Source of the DNA: Rhodobacter sp. SY28-1
Lineage (GTDB): Bacteria > Pseudomonadota > Alphaproteobacteria > Rhodobacterales > Rhodobacteraceae
Direction of reading: 5' to 3'
Assembly (NCBI RefSeq): GCF_005222785.1
Contig: NZ_STGH01000001.1
Coordinates: 1,674,001-1,738,000, forward strand
Length of the DNA stretch: 64,000 nucleotides
The translations under genes and the position numbers were made by a program. Under the pieces are notes generated by a model, which was not told where the DNA came from, made no database searches, and saw nothing but the letters and a program-made list of their open reading frames with translations. This document shows, one piece after another, positions 40,378-49,583 of this stretch (position 1 is the first letter of the stretch; the number at the start of each line of letters is the position of its first letter).

Positions 40378-41862
40378 TCATCTCAAGGCGCCTCTTTGCT
40401 CGGATCGTTTCTGTCTCTTCTGAGGCGTGCCGCGTTCGTCCGGCATGAGCCAGCTTGCCCGGTCGTCGTCCGCCTGGGGATTCGCTGTGCCTGCTGTTTC
40501 GGCGCTGTCCCTTGCGGAGCGAAGCACCGCAGCGCCGGCGACTGCCCCGGCGCAAAGCCAGACATAGTTGACGAGACCGGAGTTGGGCAGGAGGTCGATC
40601 AGCGTGGCCGCCAGAAGGACGGTCAGGCCCGGTGTGATGAGCGAGGGGCCCGACGACTTCCGGCGGAGGGCGTAGAGGAGAATGGGCACCGTCAGGAGGC
40701 CAAAGCGACCGATGTAGCCAAGCCAGCCGTATACGCCGATGAAGTTCAGCCAGATGCCATCGGTGACGCTGGTCATCTGGCCGGTCTCGGGGTCGAAGAT
40801 CGAGTTGCGGCCCCAGCTGCCCCAACCGGCGATAGGCTTCTGGTTGGCCCTCTCCAGAAGCGCGTCCTCGTTGTCCAGCCGGAATTTCAGCGAGCTGGCC
40901 CGGTCCTCGCTGATCGACAGGGCGAGGTTGTAGGCGGTGTCGACCGGGATCCAGCCCGCGCCGCGCAGCATCGGGTAGAACATGACGATCGCGGCGATGC
41001 CGGTGGCGAGGATGACCTGCAAGCGGCTGCCAAGCAGGATCACGATCAGCGCCGAGGGCACGGCGATGGCAAGAGCGCCCAGGCTTTTCGAAAGGTAGAG
41101 AACCAGCGTGAGCCAGAGCGTCGCGGCAAGCCAGCCGAAGGACGTGCGCCCTTCACGGCGGGCCTCCTTGAACAGGACGGCCGAGGCGATGATGGCCATG
41201 CAGAAGAAGATGCCGACCATCAGGCCGTGGTTGAGGAAGACGGTGGGGCGAAAGCCTCCGGCGCGGACGTGCTGCACGAAGTCCGAGGGGAAGAAGCCGT
41301 AAAGCCAGGTGTGCAGCTGCGGCGAGAGGCGGATTTCGATCAGCGCTGGGATCGAGTAGGCGAGGCCGCCGATCGCGATGGCTTCCAGCAGCGCGCGGTG
41401 ACCGGCCTCGTTGTTCAGATAGCGCAGGCCGAGCCCAAGCGGGATGAGCGCGACAAGGATCGCCGAAATCAGGCCCCAGGCATCATAGAGCCGGAGGCCC
41501 GGCAGGAAGGTGCGGCCGTCGATGATCGGCTGGGTATTGTAGAGCACGGTCAGAACCGGGGTCACCACAACAAGGCCCAGAAGGCAGACGAGAACCAGCC
41601 TTCCCGTGCGAGAGGAGGCGTCCTGCGGGACCTTGATCCGGGGCGCCATGAGCAGGCACAGCACCAGCGCCGAAACCGCAGGAACCAGCGACTTGTCGAT
41701 GACCGGGATCATCGGGAACTTGATGTAGGTCCCGGATGGCAGCAGCAGGTGCCCGCCGATCAGCGTCCAGACCAGCGCGCGTTCCAGGGAAAGGAAGCGG
41801 AACAGCACCACGGCTGCAAGGGGCGAACTGAGCAGGACCAGATAGGCAAGGATATTCGGCAT
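40378..41862 (-). CDS. O-antigen ligase/polymerase-like membrane protein (Wzy-type)
   Basis: 494 residues from the ATG at 41862, with about 11-12 membrane helices. A periplasmic loop region with IAGWGSWGRNSIFDPETGQ and TDGIWLNFIGVYGWLGYIGRFG matches the Wzy_C/O-antigen polymerase layout, in which conserved arginines bind the glycan diphosphate. It is the likely polymerase of the locus. The C-terminus is charged and cytoplasmic. The long upstream open frame is not used, because the family starts at the first helix. Confidence 0.82.
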   Translation of the reverse strand: MPNILAYLVLLSSPLAAVVLFRFLSLERALVWTLIGGHLLLPSGTYIKFPMIPVIDKSLVPAVSALVLCLLMAPRIKVPQDASSRTGRLVLVCLLGLVVVTPVLTVLYNTQPIIDGRTFLPGLRLYDAWGLISAILVALIPLGLGLRYLNNEAGHRALLEAIAIGGLAYSIPALIEIRLSPQLHTWLYGFFPSDFVQHVRAGGFRPTVFLNHGLMVGIFFCMAIIASAVLFKEARREGRTSFGWLAATLWLTLVLYLSKSLGALAIAVPSALIVILLGSRLQVILATGIAAIVMFYPMLRGAGWIPVDTAYNLALSISEDRASSLKFRLDNEDALLERANQKPIAGWGSWGRNSIFDPETGQMTSVTDGIWLNFIGVYGWLGYIGRFGLLTVPILLYALRRKSSGPSLITPGLTVLLAATLIDLLPNSGLVNYVWLCAGAVAGAAVLRSARDSAETAGTANPQADDDRASWLMPDERGTPQKRQKRSEQRGALR

Positions 41863-42038
41863 CAAACCTGTCCGGACGTGCTGGGTGGTTTCTTTTACCC
41901 GCTCTGGCGCGCAAGGAAAATGCCAAGTGGTGGCGCGGGGGGTGGGAGGCGAAGATTTCCGGAGACCGGCGGCCCTTGGAAGCCTTCCGGTTTTGTGCAT
42001 TCTGGCGGAATGATTGCCGAAAGCCCCGAGAGTTCTGC

Positions 42039-43010
42039 GTGACCGACCAGCTGCTTCGTCCCAGTGGCCTTGGGGCCGTGATCATCGGGCGCAACGAAGG
42101 GGCGCGGCTGGTGGCGTGCCTGGCCTCGTTTCCCGATAGCGTGCGGCCGCTGGTCTATGTCGATTCGGGATCGACGGACGGTAGTGTCGCGGCAGCGAAG
42201 GCGGCGGGGGCCGAGGTGGTGGCGCTGGACATGTCGCTGCCCTTCACCGCGGCGCGGGCGCGGAACGAGGGGTTCCGGCGGCTGGTTGAGCTTGGCGCGC
42301 CCGAGTTCGTGCAGTTCGTCGATGGCGATTGCGTGATGCAGCCGGGCTGGCTGGCGGCGGCCAGGGCGTTTCTGGAGGCGCGTCCCGAGGTGGGGGTGGT
42401 CTGCGGGCGGCGGCGCGAGATGAAGCCTGAGGTTTCGATCTGGAACCGGCTGTGCGACGCGGAATGGGATACTCCAGTTGGTGAGGCCAAGGCCTGCGGT
42501 GGCGATGCACTGATGCGGGTGGCGGCGGTGCAGGCGGTGGGGGGCTATGATCCGACGCTGATCGCGGGGGAAGAGCCGGAGTTGTGCGTGCGGCTGCGGG
42601 CTGCGGGCTGGAAGGTCTGGCGGTCGGGTCAGGAGATGACGCTGCACGATGCGGCGATGACGCGGGTCGGGCAATGGTGGAAGCGGACCCGGCGGGGCGG
42701 ACATGCCTTTGCCGAGGGCGCGGCGCTGCATGGCGCACCGCCGGAACGCCATTGGGTGGCCGAGACGCGGCGGGCGGTGCTGTGGGGGGCAGTGTTGCCG
42801 GTGGTGGCGCTGGTCGGGGCTTTGGTGAGCCCCTGGGCGCTGGTGCTGCTGCTGCTCTATCCGGTGCAGATGCTGCGCCTTGGCCGCCGCTATGGCTGGG
42901 AGCGTGGGGTCTTCATGGTCCTGGCCAAGTTCCCCGAGGCGCTGGGGGTGCTGCAGTATTGGCTGAACCGGCTGCGTCGGCGGCGGGCTGGGTTGATCGA
43001 ATACAAGTAG
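42039..43010 (+). CDS. Glycosyltransferase family 2
   Basis: 323 residues from a GTG at 42039. GT-A core: LGAVIIGRNEGARLVACLAS, LVYVDSGSTDGSVAAAKAAGAEVV, VQFVDGDCVMQPGWL (DxD) and GGDALMRVAAVQAVGGYDPTLIAGEEPELCVRL. C-terminal hydrophobic segments (VLWGAVLPVVALVGALVSPWA, LVLLLLYPVQML) anchor it in the inner membrane. It transfers a sugar during repeat-unit assembly. Confidence 0.9.
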   Translation: MTDQLLRPSGLGAVIIGRNEGARLVACLASFPDSVRPLVYVDSGSTDGSVAAAKAAGAEVVALDMSLPFTAARARNEGFRRLVELGAPEFVQFVDGDCVMQPGWLAAARAFLEARPEVGVVCGRRREMKPEVSIWNRLCDAEWDTPVGEAKACGGDALMRVAAVQAVGGYDPTLIAGEEPELCVRLRAAGWKVWRSGQEMTLHDAAMTRVGQWWKRTRRGGHAFAEGAALHGAPPERHWVAETRRAVLWGAVLPVVALVGALVSPWALVLLLLYPVQMLRLGRRYGWERGVFMVLAKFPEALGVLQYWLNRLRRRRAGLIEYK

Positions 43011-43030
43011 GGGCAGCTTGCCTTGGGAAT

Positions 43031-43096
43031 GCTCCTCGTGCGCCTTCGGCTTCTCGTCGCTGAGGGTAGCGACGAGGGACGAAGTCACCGAGGAGC
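43031..43096. terminator. Nested hairpin between convergent glycosyltransferase genes
   Basis: The inner stem CTCGTCGCT/AGCGACGAG (43053-43061, 43068-43076) and outer arms GCTCCTCG (43031-43038) / CGAGGAGC (43089-43096) can fold into one long structure. No T-run follows, so it may be a bidirectional, factor-assisted terminator or processing site. Confidence 0.5.
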
Positions 43097-43097
43097 G

Positions 43098-44342
43098 TCA
43101 GGGGCGAAGATTGCCGTCTGGCCCTCCGGCCCGGAACAGGTCGGCAAGCCAGGCGCCTTCGCGGGCGATGTCGTGTTCGCGCTCCACCGCCTTGCGCCCG
43201 GCCTCTCCCATCCGGGCGGAAAGCTCGGGGTCGGCCATCAGGCGCATCATCCGGTCGGCGAGGGTTGGCACGTCCCCCGGGGGCACCGTGAAGCCGGTCA
43301 CGCCGTCCTCGACCAGTTCCTGCACGCCCGCGACACGGCTGGCAACGACGGGGATGCGGGAGGCGAGGGCCTCCATGTAGACGACCGGCAGGCCTTCGGC
43401 GAAGGAGGGCAGGACCAGCATGTCGGAGTTTGAGAGGAGGTCCGCGACCTGGGGTTGGGTCATGAAGCCTGCGAAATGGACCGATGCCGCGATGCCGAGC
43501 GCCTGCGCGCGGGCTTCGGCCGGGGCGCGGGCGGGGCCGTCGCCGGCGAGGGTCAGGGTCGCGTCGGGGTGGGTTTTCAGGACCTCGGCCATCGCCTCGA
43601 TCAGAAGGAGTGCGCCTTTTACCGGGTCGAGACGGCCGACGAAGGCCACGCGCTTGCCGAAAGCGCGGGGGGTGCGGTGGTAGAGCGAGGGGTCGAGGCC
43701 GCAATGGACGATGGCGATCTTCCCCCAGTGGATGGGGTCGGAGAACAGCATCAGCTGCGAGCGACAGAAATGGGTGATGGCGACAACGAACTTTGCCCGG
43801 GCGATCTTTTCGGGCAGGGACCAGCGGTCGACATCGAAGAAGATCGCGGGGCCGTGTTCGGTGAAGCTGAAGGGGATGCCCGCCAGTTTCGCCGCAAGGA
43901 TGGCGACCGAACAGCTGGAATTTCCGAAGTGGTTGTGCAGGTGGCGGGCGTTCTGGGTGCGGAGGTGATCGGCAAGCACACCGGCCTCAAGGAAGTAGAA
44001 CAGCTGCCAGAGGAAGGCCTTGAGGCCGGGTGAGCGCATCCTGATCGCGAGGGCTAGGGTTGAAAACCAGGTGCCCGGCGCGCGGACAAGGGCGCGGGCG
44101 TGGGCTTTCACGAGGGTCAGCGGGTTCTTTGCGGCGGCGATGACGTAGAAGGTCTCGGCGCGGGCTTCCTGTTCCTCGCGCCCCTTGAACTCGGATGCAG
44201 GCGGGCGGCGGATCGAGCAGGTGATGACCGGGACGCCTGCAGCGCGGACGGCCAGCACCTCGCGCAGGATGAAGGTGTGCGAGACCTTGGGATAGTCGCC
44301 GGTCAGATAGGCGACGGGCCGGGTGTCGGGGGTTTCGGTCAT
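43098..44342 (-). CDS. Glycosyltransferase family 4 (GT-B)
   Basis: 414 residues. N-terminal VAYLTGDYPKVSHTFILREVLAVRA is characteristic of colanic-acid-type WcaL/AmsK glycosyltransferases. HNHFGNSSCSVAILAAKL and FTEHGPAIF follow, and the C-terminal half has VAFVGRLDPVKGALLLIEA and PSFAEGLPVVYMEALASRIPVVA with the E-x7-E motif. A cytoplasmic sugar transfer in repeat-unit synthesis is likely. It is ten bases downstream of the GT2 gene in the same orientation. Confidence 0.9.
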   Translation of the reverse strand: MTETPDTRPVAYLTGDYPKVSHTFILREVLAVRAAGVPVITCSIRRPPASEFKGREEQEARAETFYVIAAAKNPLTLVKAHARALVRAPGTWFSTLALAIRMRSPGLKAFLWQLFYFLEAGVLADHLRTQNARHLHNHFGNSSCSVAILAAKLAGIPFSFTEHGPAIFFDVDRWSLPEKIARAKFVVAITHFCRSQLMLFSDPIHWGKIAIVHCGLDPSLYHRTPRAFGKRVAFVGRLDPVKGALLLIEAMAEVLKTHPDATLTLAGDGPARAPAEARAQALGIAASVHFAGFMTQPQVADLLSNSDMLVLPSFAEGLPVVYMEALASRIPVVASRVAGVQELVEDGVTGFTVPPGDVPTLADRMMRLMADPELSARMGEAGRKAVEREHDIAREGAWLADLFRAGGPDGNLRP

Positions 44343-44351
44343 GCCGGGTCT

Positions 44352-45320
44352 CTATCGCACAAGTTTACGCCGCCACCACAGGATCTTGCCCGCCCCGCCG
44401 CAGGCGGCAAGCTGGAAGTGGGTGGAGCGGGTGGGCGAGAAGGAGCGGGTCAGAAGGGCAGCGAGGCCGTGCCCCAGGACCTGGGCGCCGCCGACGGCCA
44501 TCCAGAGCGCCACGCGGGCCGCGCCGCGCAGGCCGCCATGGCCGCTTTCGACAAGGCAGCGGAGCTGGCCGTCGCTGAACCGGCGGGCGCGGAGGAAAGC
44601 GAGGCTGGCGCGGGAGGCGGGGACGATTTCTTGGACCAGCGCGCCGGGGCACCAGAGCATCGGGATCTGGTGATCGTCGACGAGGCGGCGGAAAAGCCAG
44701 ACGTCCTCTCCCCCCCGGTCGAAGGCGGTGTCGAAGGGGGGATCGACCAGGGCAAGGGTGGCCTTCGCGAACATCGAATTGCCCGAACCAAGATAGGCGC
44801 GGAGGTGCTGTACCTCGGCCCCGTCGGCGGCGGGAAGGCGGCGGCTGAAGACGCGGTCGAGGGGGCCGCGCAAGGCGGCGGGCGGGTCGGTTTCAAAACG
44901 TGGCTCGACCGCGCCGAAAGCGGCCTTGGCGCCCTGCCGGGCGGCCCGGGCGAAGGCGTAAAGCCAGCCCGCGGCCGGGGTTTCGTCGTCGTCAAGGAAG
45001 ATCACATGCGTGCCAGCGGCCTCGGCCACGCCACGGTTGCGGGCGCGGGCGACGCCGGTCTGCGGTTCGTGGACATATCGGACGAAGGCCGGGGCGGCAG
45101 CGGCGGCAGCTTTTGCCGAGGCTTCGGGCGAATTGTCGATCAGGAGGAGTTCGACGGGTTCCGGAATCGATGCGCGTTCGGTGGCGACGGCGGCGAAGAG
45201 AGGGGGCAGGAGAGCCTGGCGCCGGAAGGTGGGGACGACGATGGTAAACGACACCGGCAACAATTCGGCTGATGGCGCGGGATCGTTCCCCTGACTGAAT
45301 GTCTCTTGCGCGAATGCCAC
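44352..45320 (-). CDS. Glycosyltransferase family 2
   Basis: 322 residues from a GTG at 45320; a GTG at 45254, just before FTIVVPTFRRQALL, is an alternative. GT-A features: ELLLIDNSPEAS, GVARARNRGVAEAAGTHVIFLDDDETP (the acidic metal motif) and FDRGGEDVWLFRRL, the conserved ED near the acceptor site. It lies immediately upstream of the GT4 gene and probably shares its mRNA. Confidence 0.87.
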   Translation of the reverse strand: MAFAQETFSQGNDPAPSAELLPVSFTIVVPTFRRQALLPPLFAAVATERASIPEPVELLLIDNSPEASAKAAAAAAPAFVRYVHEPQTGVARARNRGVAEAAGTHVIFLDDDETPAAGWLYAFARAARQGAKAAFGAVEPRFETDPPAALRGPLDRVFSRRLPAADGAEVQHLRAYLGSGNSMFAKATLALVDPPFDTAFDRGGEDVWLFRRLVDDHQIPMLWCPGALVQEIVPASRASLAFLRARRFSDGQLRCLVESGHGGLRGAARVALWMAVGGAQVLGHGLAALLTRSFSPTRSTHFQLAACGGAGKILWWRRKLVR

Positions 45321-45423
45321 GAAAAAACCCTGCCAAACCTTGTATGTCGCAGACTATCGTCTTGACGGCGAATGAACAATCGCCTGTCAGTCAGGTGCGG
45401 TGCCAGATGTGTGTGGCGACAGG

Positions 45424-46230
45424 ATGGCAAGGGATAGAGTTGTGACGGTTGGTTTGTCTGTTTCCGGAGATGCGCGATTGGACCCGATGACATTGGTCAA
45501 TTTTCCGACCGAGGCGGCGCTCTTGGCGGATATGGAGGCCTGTCTGGCGCGAGGGCAGGGCTTTGCGGTCGCAACGCTGAACCTGGACCATGTGGTGAAG
45601 CTGCGCCGGAACCCCGCGTTTCTGGCGGCCTACCGGACGCATAGCCATGTGGTGGCGGATGGCAATCCGATTGTCTGGATGGCGCGGCTGTCGGGGCGGT
45701 CTGATGTGGCGCTGGTGCCGGGGTCGGAGCTGATTGCTCCGGTGGCGGCAATGGCGGCACGGGTGGGGGCGCCGCTGGCGTTTCTGGGGTCGACAGAGCC
45801 GGTGTTGCAGGCGGCGGCGAAGCAGTTGAAGGCGGATCATCCGGGGCTGGAGGTCGCGGCTTGCTTGGCGCCACCCTATGGGTTTGACCCGGCGAGCGCG
45901 GCGGCGGATGCGCTGTTGGATCAGGTCGCGGCCTCGGGCGCGCGGATCTGTCTGCTGGCGCTGGGGGCACCGAAGCAGGAGCTTCTGGCAGCGCGGGGTC
46001 TGGCGCGGCATCCGGGGATGGGGTTCCTGTCCATTGGCGCAGGGCTGGATTTCATCGCCGGGCATCAGACCCGCGCGCCGGTCTGGGTGCGGAAGATCGC
46101 GATGGAATGGCTCTGGCGGATGCTGTCGAACCCGCGGCGTCTGGCCAAACGCTATCTGGACTGCGCGCTGGTATTGCCGTCGATGACGGTGACGGCGCTG
46201 AAGGCGCGCAACGGGGGGGCGGGGAAATGA
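45424..46230 (+). CDS. WecG/TagA/CpsF family glycosyltransferase
   Basis: 268 residues from the ATG at 45424; a GTG at 45400 or a GTG at 45442 with AAGGGA upstream are also possible. The family pattern is clear: FAVATLNLDHVVKLRRNPAFLAAY, HVVADGNPIVWMARL, AFLGSTEPVLQAAAKQL and LLALGAPKQELLAAR, with FISGTQ-like GLDFIAGHQTRAPVWVRK. Members add N-acetylmannosaminuronic acid, ManNAc or glucose to lipid-linked acceptors. It overlaps the next GT by four bases. Confidence 0.9.
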   Translation: MARDRVVTVGLSVSGDARLDPMTLVNFPTEAALLADMEACLARGQGFAVATLNLDHVVKLRRNPAFLAAYRTHSHVVADGNPIVWMARLSGRSDVALVPGSELIAPVAAMAARVGAPLAFLGSTEPVLQAAAKQLKADHPGLEVAACLAPPYGFDPASAAADALLDQVAASGARICLLALGAPKQELLAARGLARHPGMGFLSIGAGLDFIAGHQTRAPVWVRKIAMEWLWRMLSNPRRLAKRYLDCALVLPSMTVTALKARNGGAGK

Positions 46231-47189
46231 GCGCTCCGACAGTCCTGACTGTGCTGCTGAACTGGCGGACGGCGGACATGACGCTGCGCGCGGCGGACAG
46301 TGCCGAGCGGGCGATGGAAGGGATCGAAGGCGGGATCGTCGTCGTCGATAACGATTCCGGCGACGGGTCCTTCGAGAAGATGAGCGCGGCGCTGAAGGAT
46401 CGGCCGCGGTTTCGCGTGGTGCAATCGGGCCGCAATGGCGGCTTTGGGGCCGGCAACAACGTGGGCATCCGGCTGGGGCTGCTGGGGGGCGTGCGGCCGG
46501 ACTATGTCTATATCCTGAACTCGGATGCCTTTCCGGCGCCGGATGCGATCCGGCTGCTGCTGGACTACCTTGAGGCGCATCCCAGGGTCGGGATCGTCGG
46601 CAGCTACATCCACGGGTCGGACGGCGAGCCGCATGTGACCTGTTTCCGCTTTCCCTCGGTCGCGTCGGAACTGGAAGTGGCGGCGCGGACCGGGCCGATC
46701 TCGCGCCTCCTGCGGCACAAGTTGGTGGCGATCGGGGTGCCCGAGGCAACGGGGCCGGTGGACTGGCTAGCGGGTGCCAGCATGATGCTGCGGGAAGAGG
46801 TGATCCGGACGGTCGGGGTCTTCGACGAGACCTTCTTCCTGTATTTCGAGGAAACCGACCTGTGCCGTCGCGCGGCCGAGGCGGGCTGGCCCACGCATTT
46901 CGTCAAGGAAAGCCGGGTCGAGCATATCGGCTCGGTGTCCACGGGCATGAAATCCTGGAAACGGGTGCCGGGCTACTGGTTCGACAGCCGCTGGCACTAC
47001 TTCCGCAAGGTGGGCGGCACGTCGCGCGCAGTGGCTGCGACGCTGGCGCATGTCTTGGGGGCGCTGATCCTGAAGGCGCGGCGGCTGGTGCAGCCGAAAA
47101 TTGACCCCGGACCGCCGCATTTCCTGCGTGACCTGGTGGGACATGCCCTGCGCAGCCTGTTCAGGAAACAGAGTGTTGATCGTCGGTAG
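46227..47189 (+). CDS. Glycosyltransferase family 2 (rhamnosyltransferase-like)
   Basis: 320 residues from the ATG at 46227, in an ATGA overlap with the WecG-type gene. VLTVLLNWRTADMTLRAADS, GGIVVVDNDSGDGS, NGGFGAGNNVGIRLGL, YILNSDAFPAPD and WLAGASMMLREEVIRTVGVFDETFFLYFEETDLCRR are the signature of the WbbL/rhamnosyltransferase subgroup. The last two acidic blocks form the metal and acceptor sites. Likely a later sugar addition. Confidence 0.9.
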   Translation: MSAPTVLTVLLNWRTADMTLRAADSAERAMEGIEGGIVVVDNDSGDGSFEKMSAALKDRPRFRVVQSGRNGGFGAGNNVGIRLGLLGGVRPDYVYILNSDAFPAPDAIRLLLDYLEAHPRVGIVGSYIHGSDGEPHVTCFRFPSVASELEVAARTGPISRLLRHKLVAIGVPEATGPVDWLAGASMMLREEVIRTVGVFDETFFLYFEETDLCRRAAEAGWPTHFVKESRVEHIGSVSTGMKSWKRVPGYWFDSRWHYFRKVGGTSRAVAATLAHVLGALILKARRLVQPKIDPGPPHFLRDLVGHALRSLFRKQSVDRR

Positions 47190-47206
47190 GGTGTTTCGGT
47201 GCTAGG

Positions 47207-47230
47207 ATTGCTTATCTTTGGTTAAGCAAT
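47207..47230. terminator. AT-rich hairpin before the methyltransferase gene
   Basis: ATTGCTTA (47207-47214) pairs with TAAGCAAT (47223-47230) around TCTTTGGT, followed by TCTAAAAAAG. It is weak as a plus-strand terminator because no T-run follows; it may be a 5' leader hairpin of the next gene. Confidence 0.35.
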
Positions 47231-47255
47231 TCTAAAAAAGCACGGGACATCTGCC

Positions 47256-48233
47256 ATGGACGATCCTGTACGACAGCCTCGCTGTCCGATTTGCGGAACT
47301 TCGGCGGGGGAGCTGACAACCTGGCTGGACATCCCGATTGATGTGAAGACGGGGCAACCGATCGACACGGGCAAGCTGGTCTGGTGCCAGTCCTGCGACG
47401 TCGGGCTGATGCGACGGGCGATGACGCCCGAGGAAGTGCGGGTCAGCTATGACATGGCGGCCTATTACACGCATGGTCAGACGCATTTTCCGGATGTGGC
47501 TCCGGGTCTGGCCGACCGGGTCCTGGTCAAGCTGGCCTGGTTGACAGACCGTGGCCGGATGATGGATGCGGCCCGGCTGCAGGAGCTGCAGCCCGGGGCG
47601 CGGCGGGTCCTCGACATCGGCTGTGGCGGCGGGGATTTCGTGGCCAGCCTGGCCGCTCCGGGGCGGGAGCTGTTCGGGGTCGACCCCGATCCGAAGGCGC
47701 GGGACATGGCGGCCGCGCGCGGCGTGACGGTCGAAGCGGGGACGGCGGAGGTCATGCCTTCTGCCATCGGGGGGCAGACGTTCGACCTGATCGTGATGAC
47801 CCATGTGCTGGAACATTGCGCCGACCCGGCGCGCGCCTTGCGCAATGTGCGGGATCTGCTTGCCCCGGGCGGAGGGTTCTATTGCGAGGTTCCGAACTGC
47901 GCGGCGCTGCATTTCCAGACCTATGCCGAAATCTCGGAAATGCTGGACGTGCCGAGGCATGTGCACTTCTTCACCCAGGGTTCCTTGCGGCGACTGATGG
48001 AAGACGCCGGGTTTACGGTCGCAGCCGCTGTGCACCACGGCCATACCCGCCACTTCTCGGCAGGGTGGCGAGCCTGGGAAAACCTGGTCCATCGGCGCTT
48101 GCGCGCAGCAGGCGGCGCCAGACAGACCCAGCGCCGCAGTCTGGGACGGGATCTGGGATTGATCGCAAGATCAGCCTTTGCGGGGCCCGAGCGGAAATAC
48201 GACTGCATCGGGCTGTTCGCCCGGACCGCCTAG
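47256..48233 (+). CDS. Class I SAM-dependent methyltransferase with N-terminal zinc-ribbon
   Basis: 325 residues. Cys pairs CPICGTSAGE and WCQSCDVGLM at residues ~10-47 form a zinc ribbon as in sugar C-methyltransferase-type proteins. The Rossmann domain has RVLDIGCGGGDFVASLA (SAM motif I), FGVDPDP (motif II) and FDLIVMTHVLEHCADP. HFFTQGSLRRLMEDAGF is common in methyltransferases of surface-glycan loci. It probably methylates a sugar or a glycan end. Confidence 0.88.
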   Translation: MDDPVRQPRCPICGTSAGELTTWLDIPIDVKTGQPIDTGKLVWCQSCDVGLMRRAMTPEEVRVSYDMAAYYTHGQTHFPDVAPGLADRVLVKLAWLTDRGRMMDAARLQELQPGARRVLDIGCGGGDFVASLAAPGRELFGVDPDPKARDMAAARGVTVEAGTAEVMPSAIGGQTFDLIVMTHVLEHCADPARALRNVRDLLAPGGGFYCEVPNCAALHFQTYAEISEMLDVPRHVHFFTQGSLRRLMEDAGFTVAAAVHHGHTRHFSAGWRAWENLVHRRLRAAGGARQTQRRSLGRDLGLIARSAFAGPERKYDCIGLFARTA

Positions 48234-48237
48234 AGCG

Positions 48238-49575
48238 TCAGGGACGGAACTGGAAGTCCCGGCTGATCGCGACGAAGACGCTGGGCGATTCCGCGCGGCC
48301 GCCAGCGTCATGGCGTATGGTGTAGCCCATGCCGCCGGACAGGCTCCAGTCAGCGGTCAGCATGTGGCTGACACCGGCATCGAGCGAAATCTGTTCGATG
48401 CGCTCGGAGGGCGAGTCGCTGTTTTCGTAGCTGGCGTCGAAGAGGAAGGTCGTCGTGTCGTTCAGGTTCTTGGCCCAGGACAGGCTGAAGGTGGAATCCG
48501 TGACCGACGCGTCGTCGTCGACATCGTAGGCAACGCTGCGTTGGACCCGAAGGCCGACGCTGCCGTCGGGCAGGGCCCGGGTCCATTCCAGCGAGCCGAT
48601 CAGGTCAGTCCCGGTTTCGTCGCCATGGGTCAAGCCGAGGCTGGCCGAGAAGGTGTCGCGCTGGGCCTCAAAAGCGCGGCCGATTTCGAACGTCTCGCGC
48701 TGGCCTTCGTCGGCATCGGTTGCGACGCGCAGAAGGGCATAGGCAGTGCCGACGGGCATGTCGTAGGACAGCCGGATGCTGGCATCGGGGCCACGGTCAT
48801 GCTCGATCACGCCGCCGTCTTCGGTTTCGGTGTCGGTATAGCCCAGTTCGACCGAGAGGTCGGTGCGTTCGCTGATCGCATAATCGAGGCCGGCGAAGAC
48901 GGTCCCGGCATCGGTGGTTGTGGTGCCGAGATCCTCTTCCTCACGGTGGCGATAGCGGATGCCGACGCGGCCGGTCGCGACTTCGGAGAAACGCAGGATC
49001 GCCGCCAGGTCGGCGCGCCATTCATCGCTGTCGACCAGATCGGGGTCGATCGTGTCCTGGTATTCGGTCCGGTCATAGGCGAGACCGAAGGCAAGCCCGA
49101 CAGTGGAGGTGCGGCCGGTTTCCAGCCGCGCGGACAGGAGCAGGTCGCTGCGGGTGCCAACTGCGCCGACATCGCCGAGGTCGTCGCCGAAGGCATCGGC
49201 GTCATCGGTGCGGAACTCGGCCGCAAGGTCGAGCACGGCAGACGGGACTTCCCGGTGATAGGCGAAGGTCAGGGCGGTGCGGCCAAAGTCGATCTCGCTG
49301 CCGGAATCGCCGTCCCGGGCGATGATGCCGCCCGTCACCCCGAAATCAAGCCGGTCAATCGCGGTTTCGCTGGACAGGCCAAAGGACAGAAGCGTGACGT
49401 TGGCAATCTCGGTCCCGCTTGCCGGGATCGACAGGTCATCGTTGCGGCTGATTTCCAGCCGGTTCTCGATCCCGAAAGTCAACAGGACGCCACCCTCTTG
49501 CGCACGGCCTGCGCCGGGCACAAGGGCCGCGCTAAGGGCGCAAACCCCTCCCAAAAGGTGGCCGGACCGGCGCAT
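48238..49575 (-). CDS. Outer-membrane beta-barrel protein of the exopolysaccharide locus
   Basis: 445 residues with a signal peptide (VCALSAALVPGAGRA). The mature part is a run of alternating amphipathic strands (for example SDLLLSARLETGRTSTVGLAFGL-type segments and VGIRYRHREEED) ending SPSVFVAISRDFQFRP. It is acidic with D/E-rich loops and has no cysteines. This resembles BBP2-like barrels that sit next to OPX genes and may help pass the polymer through the outer membrane. It is eight bases downstream of the OPX gene. Confidence 0.8.
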   Translation of the reverse strand: MRRSGHLLGGVCALSAALVPGAGRAQEGGVLLTFGIENRLEISRNDDLSIPASGTEIANVTLLSFGLSSETAIDRLDFGVTGGIIARDGDSGSEIDFGRTALTFAYHREVPSAVLDLAAEFRTDDADAFGDDLGDVGAVGTRSDLLLSARLETGRTSTVGLAFGLAYDRTEYQDTIDPDLVDSDEWRADLAAILRFSEVATGRVGIRYRHREEEDLGTTTTDAGTVFAGLDYAISERTDLSVELGYTDTETEDGGVIEHDRGPDASIRLSYDMPVGTAYALLRVATDADEGQRETFEIGRAFEAQRDTFSASLGLTHGDETGTDLIGSLEWTRALPDGSVGLRVQRSVAYDVDDDASVTDSTFSLSWAKNLNDTTTFLFDASYENSDSPSERIEQISLDAGVSHMLTADWSLSGGMGYTIRHDAGGRAESPSVFVAISRDFQFRP

Positions 49576-49583
49576 GGCTCTGA

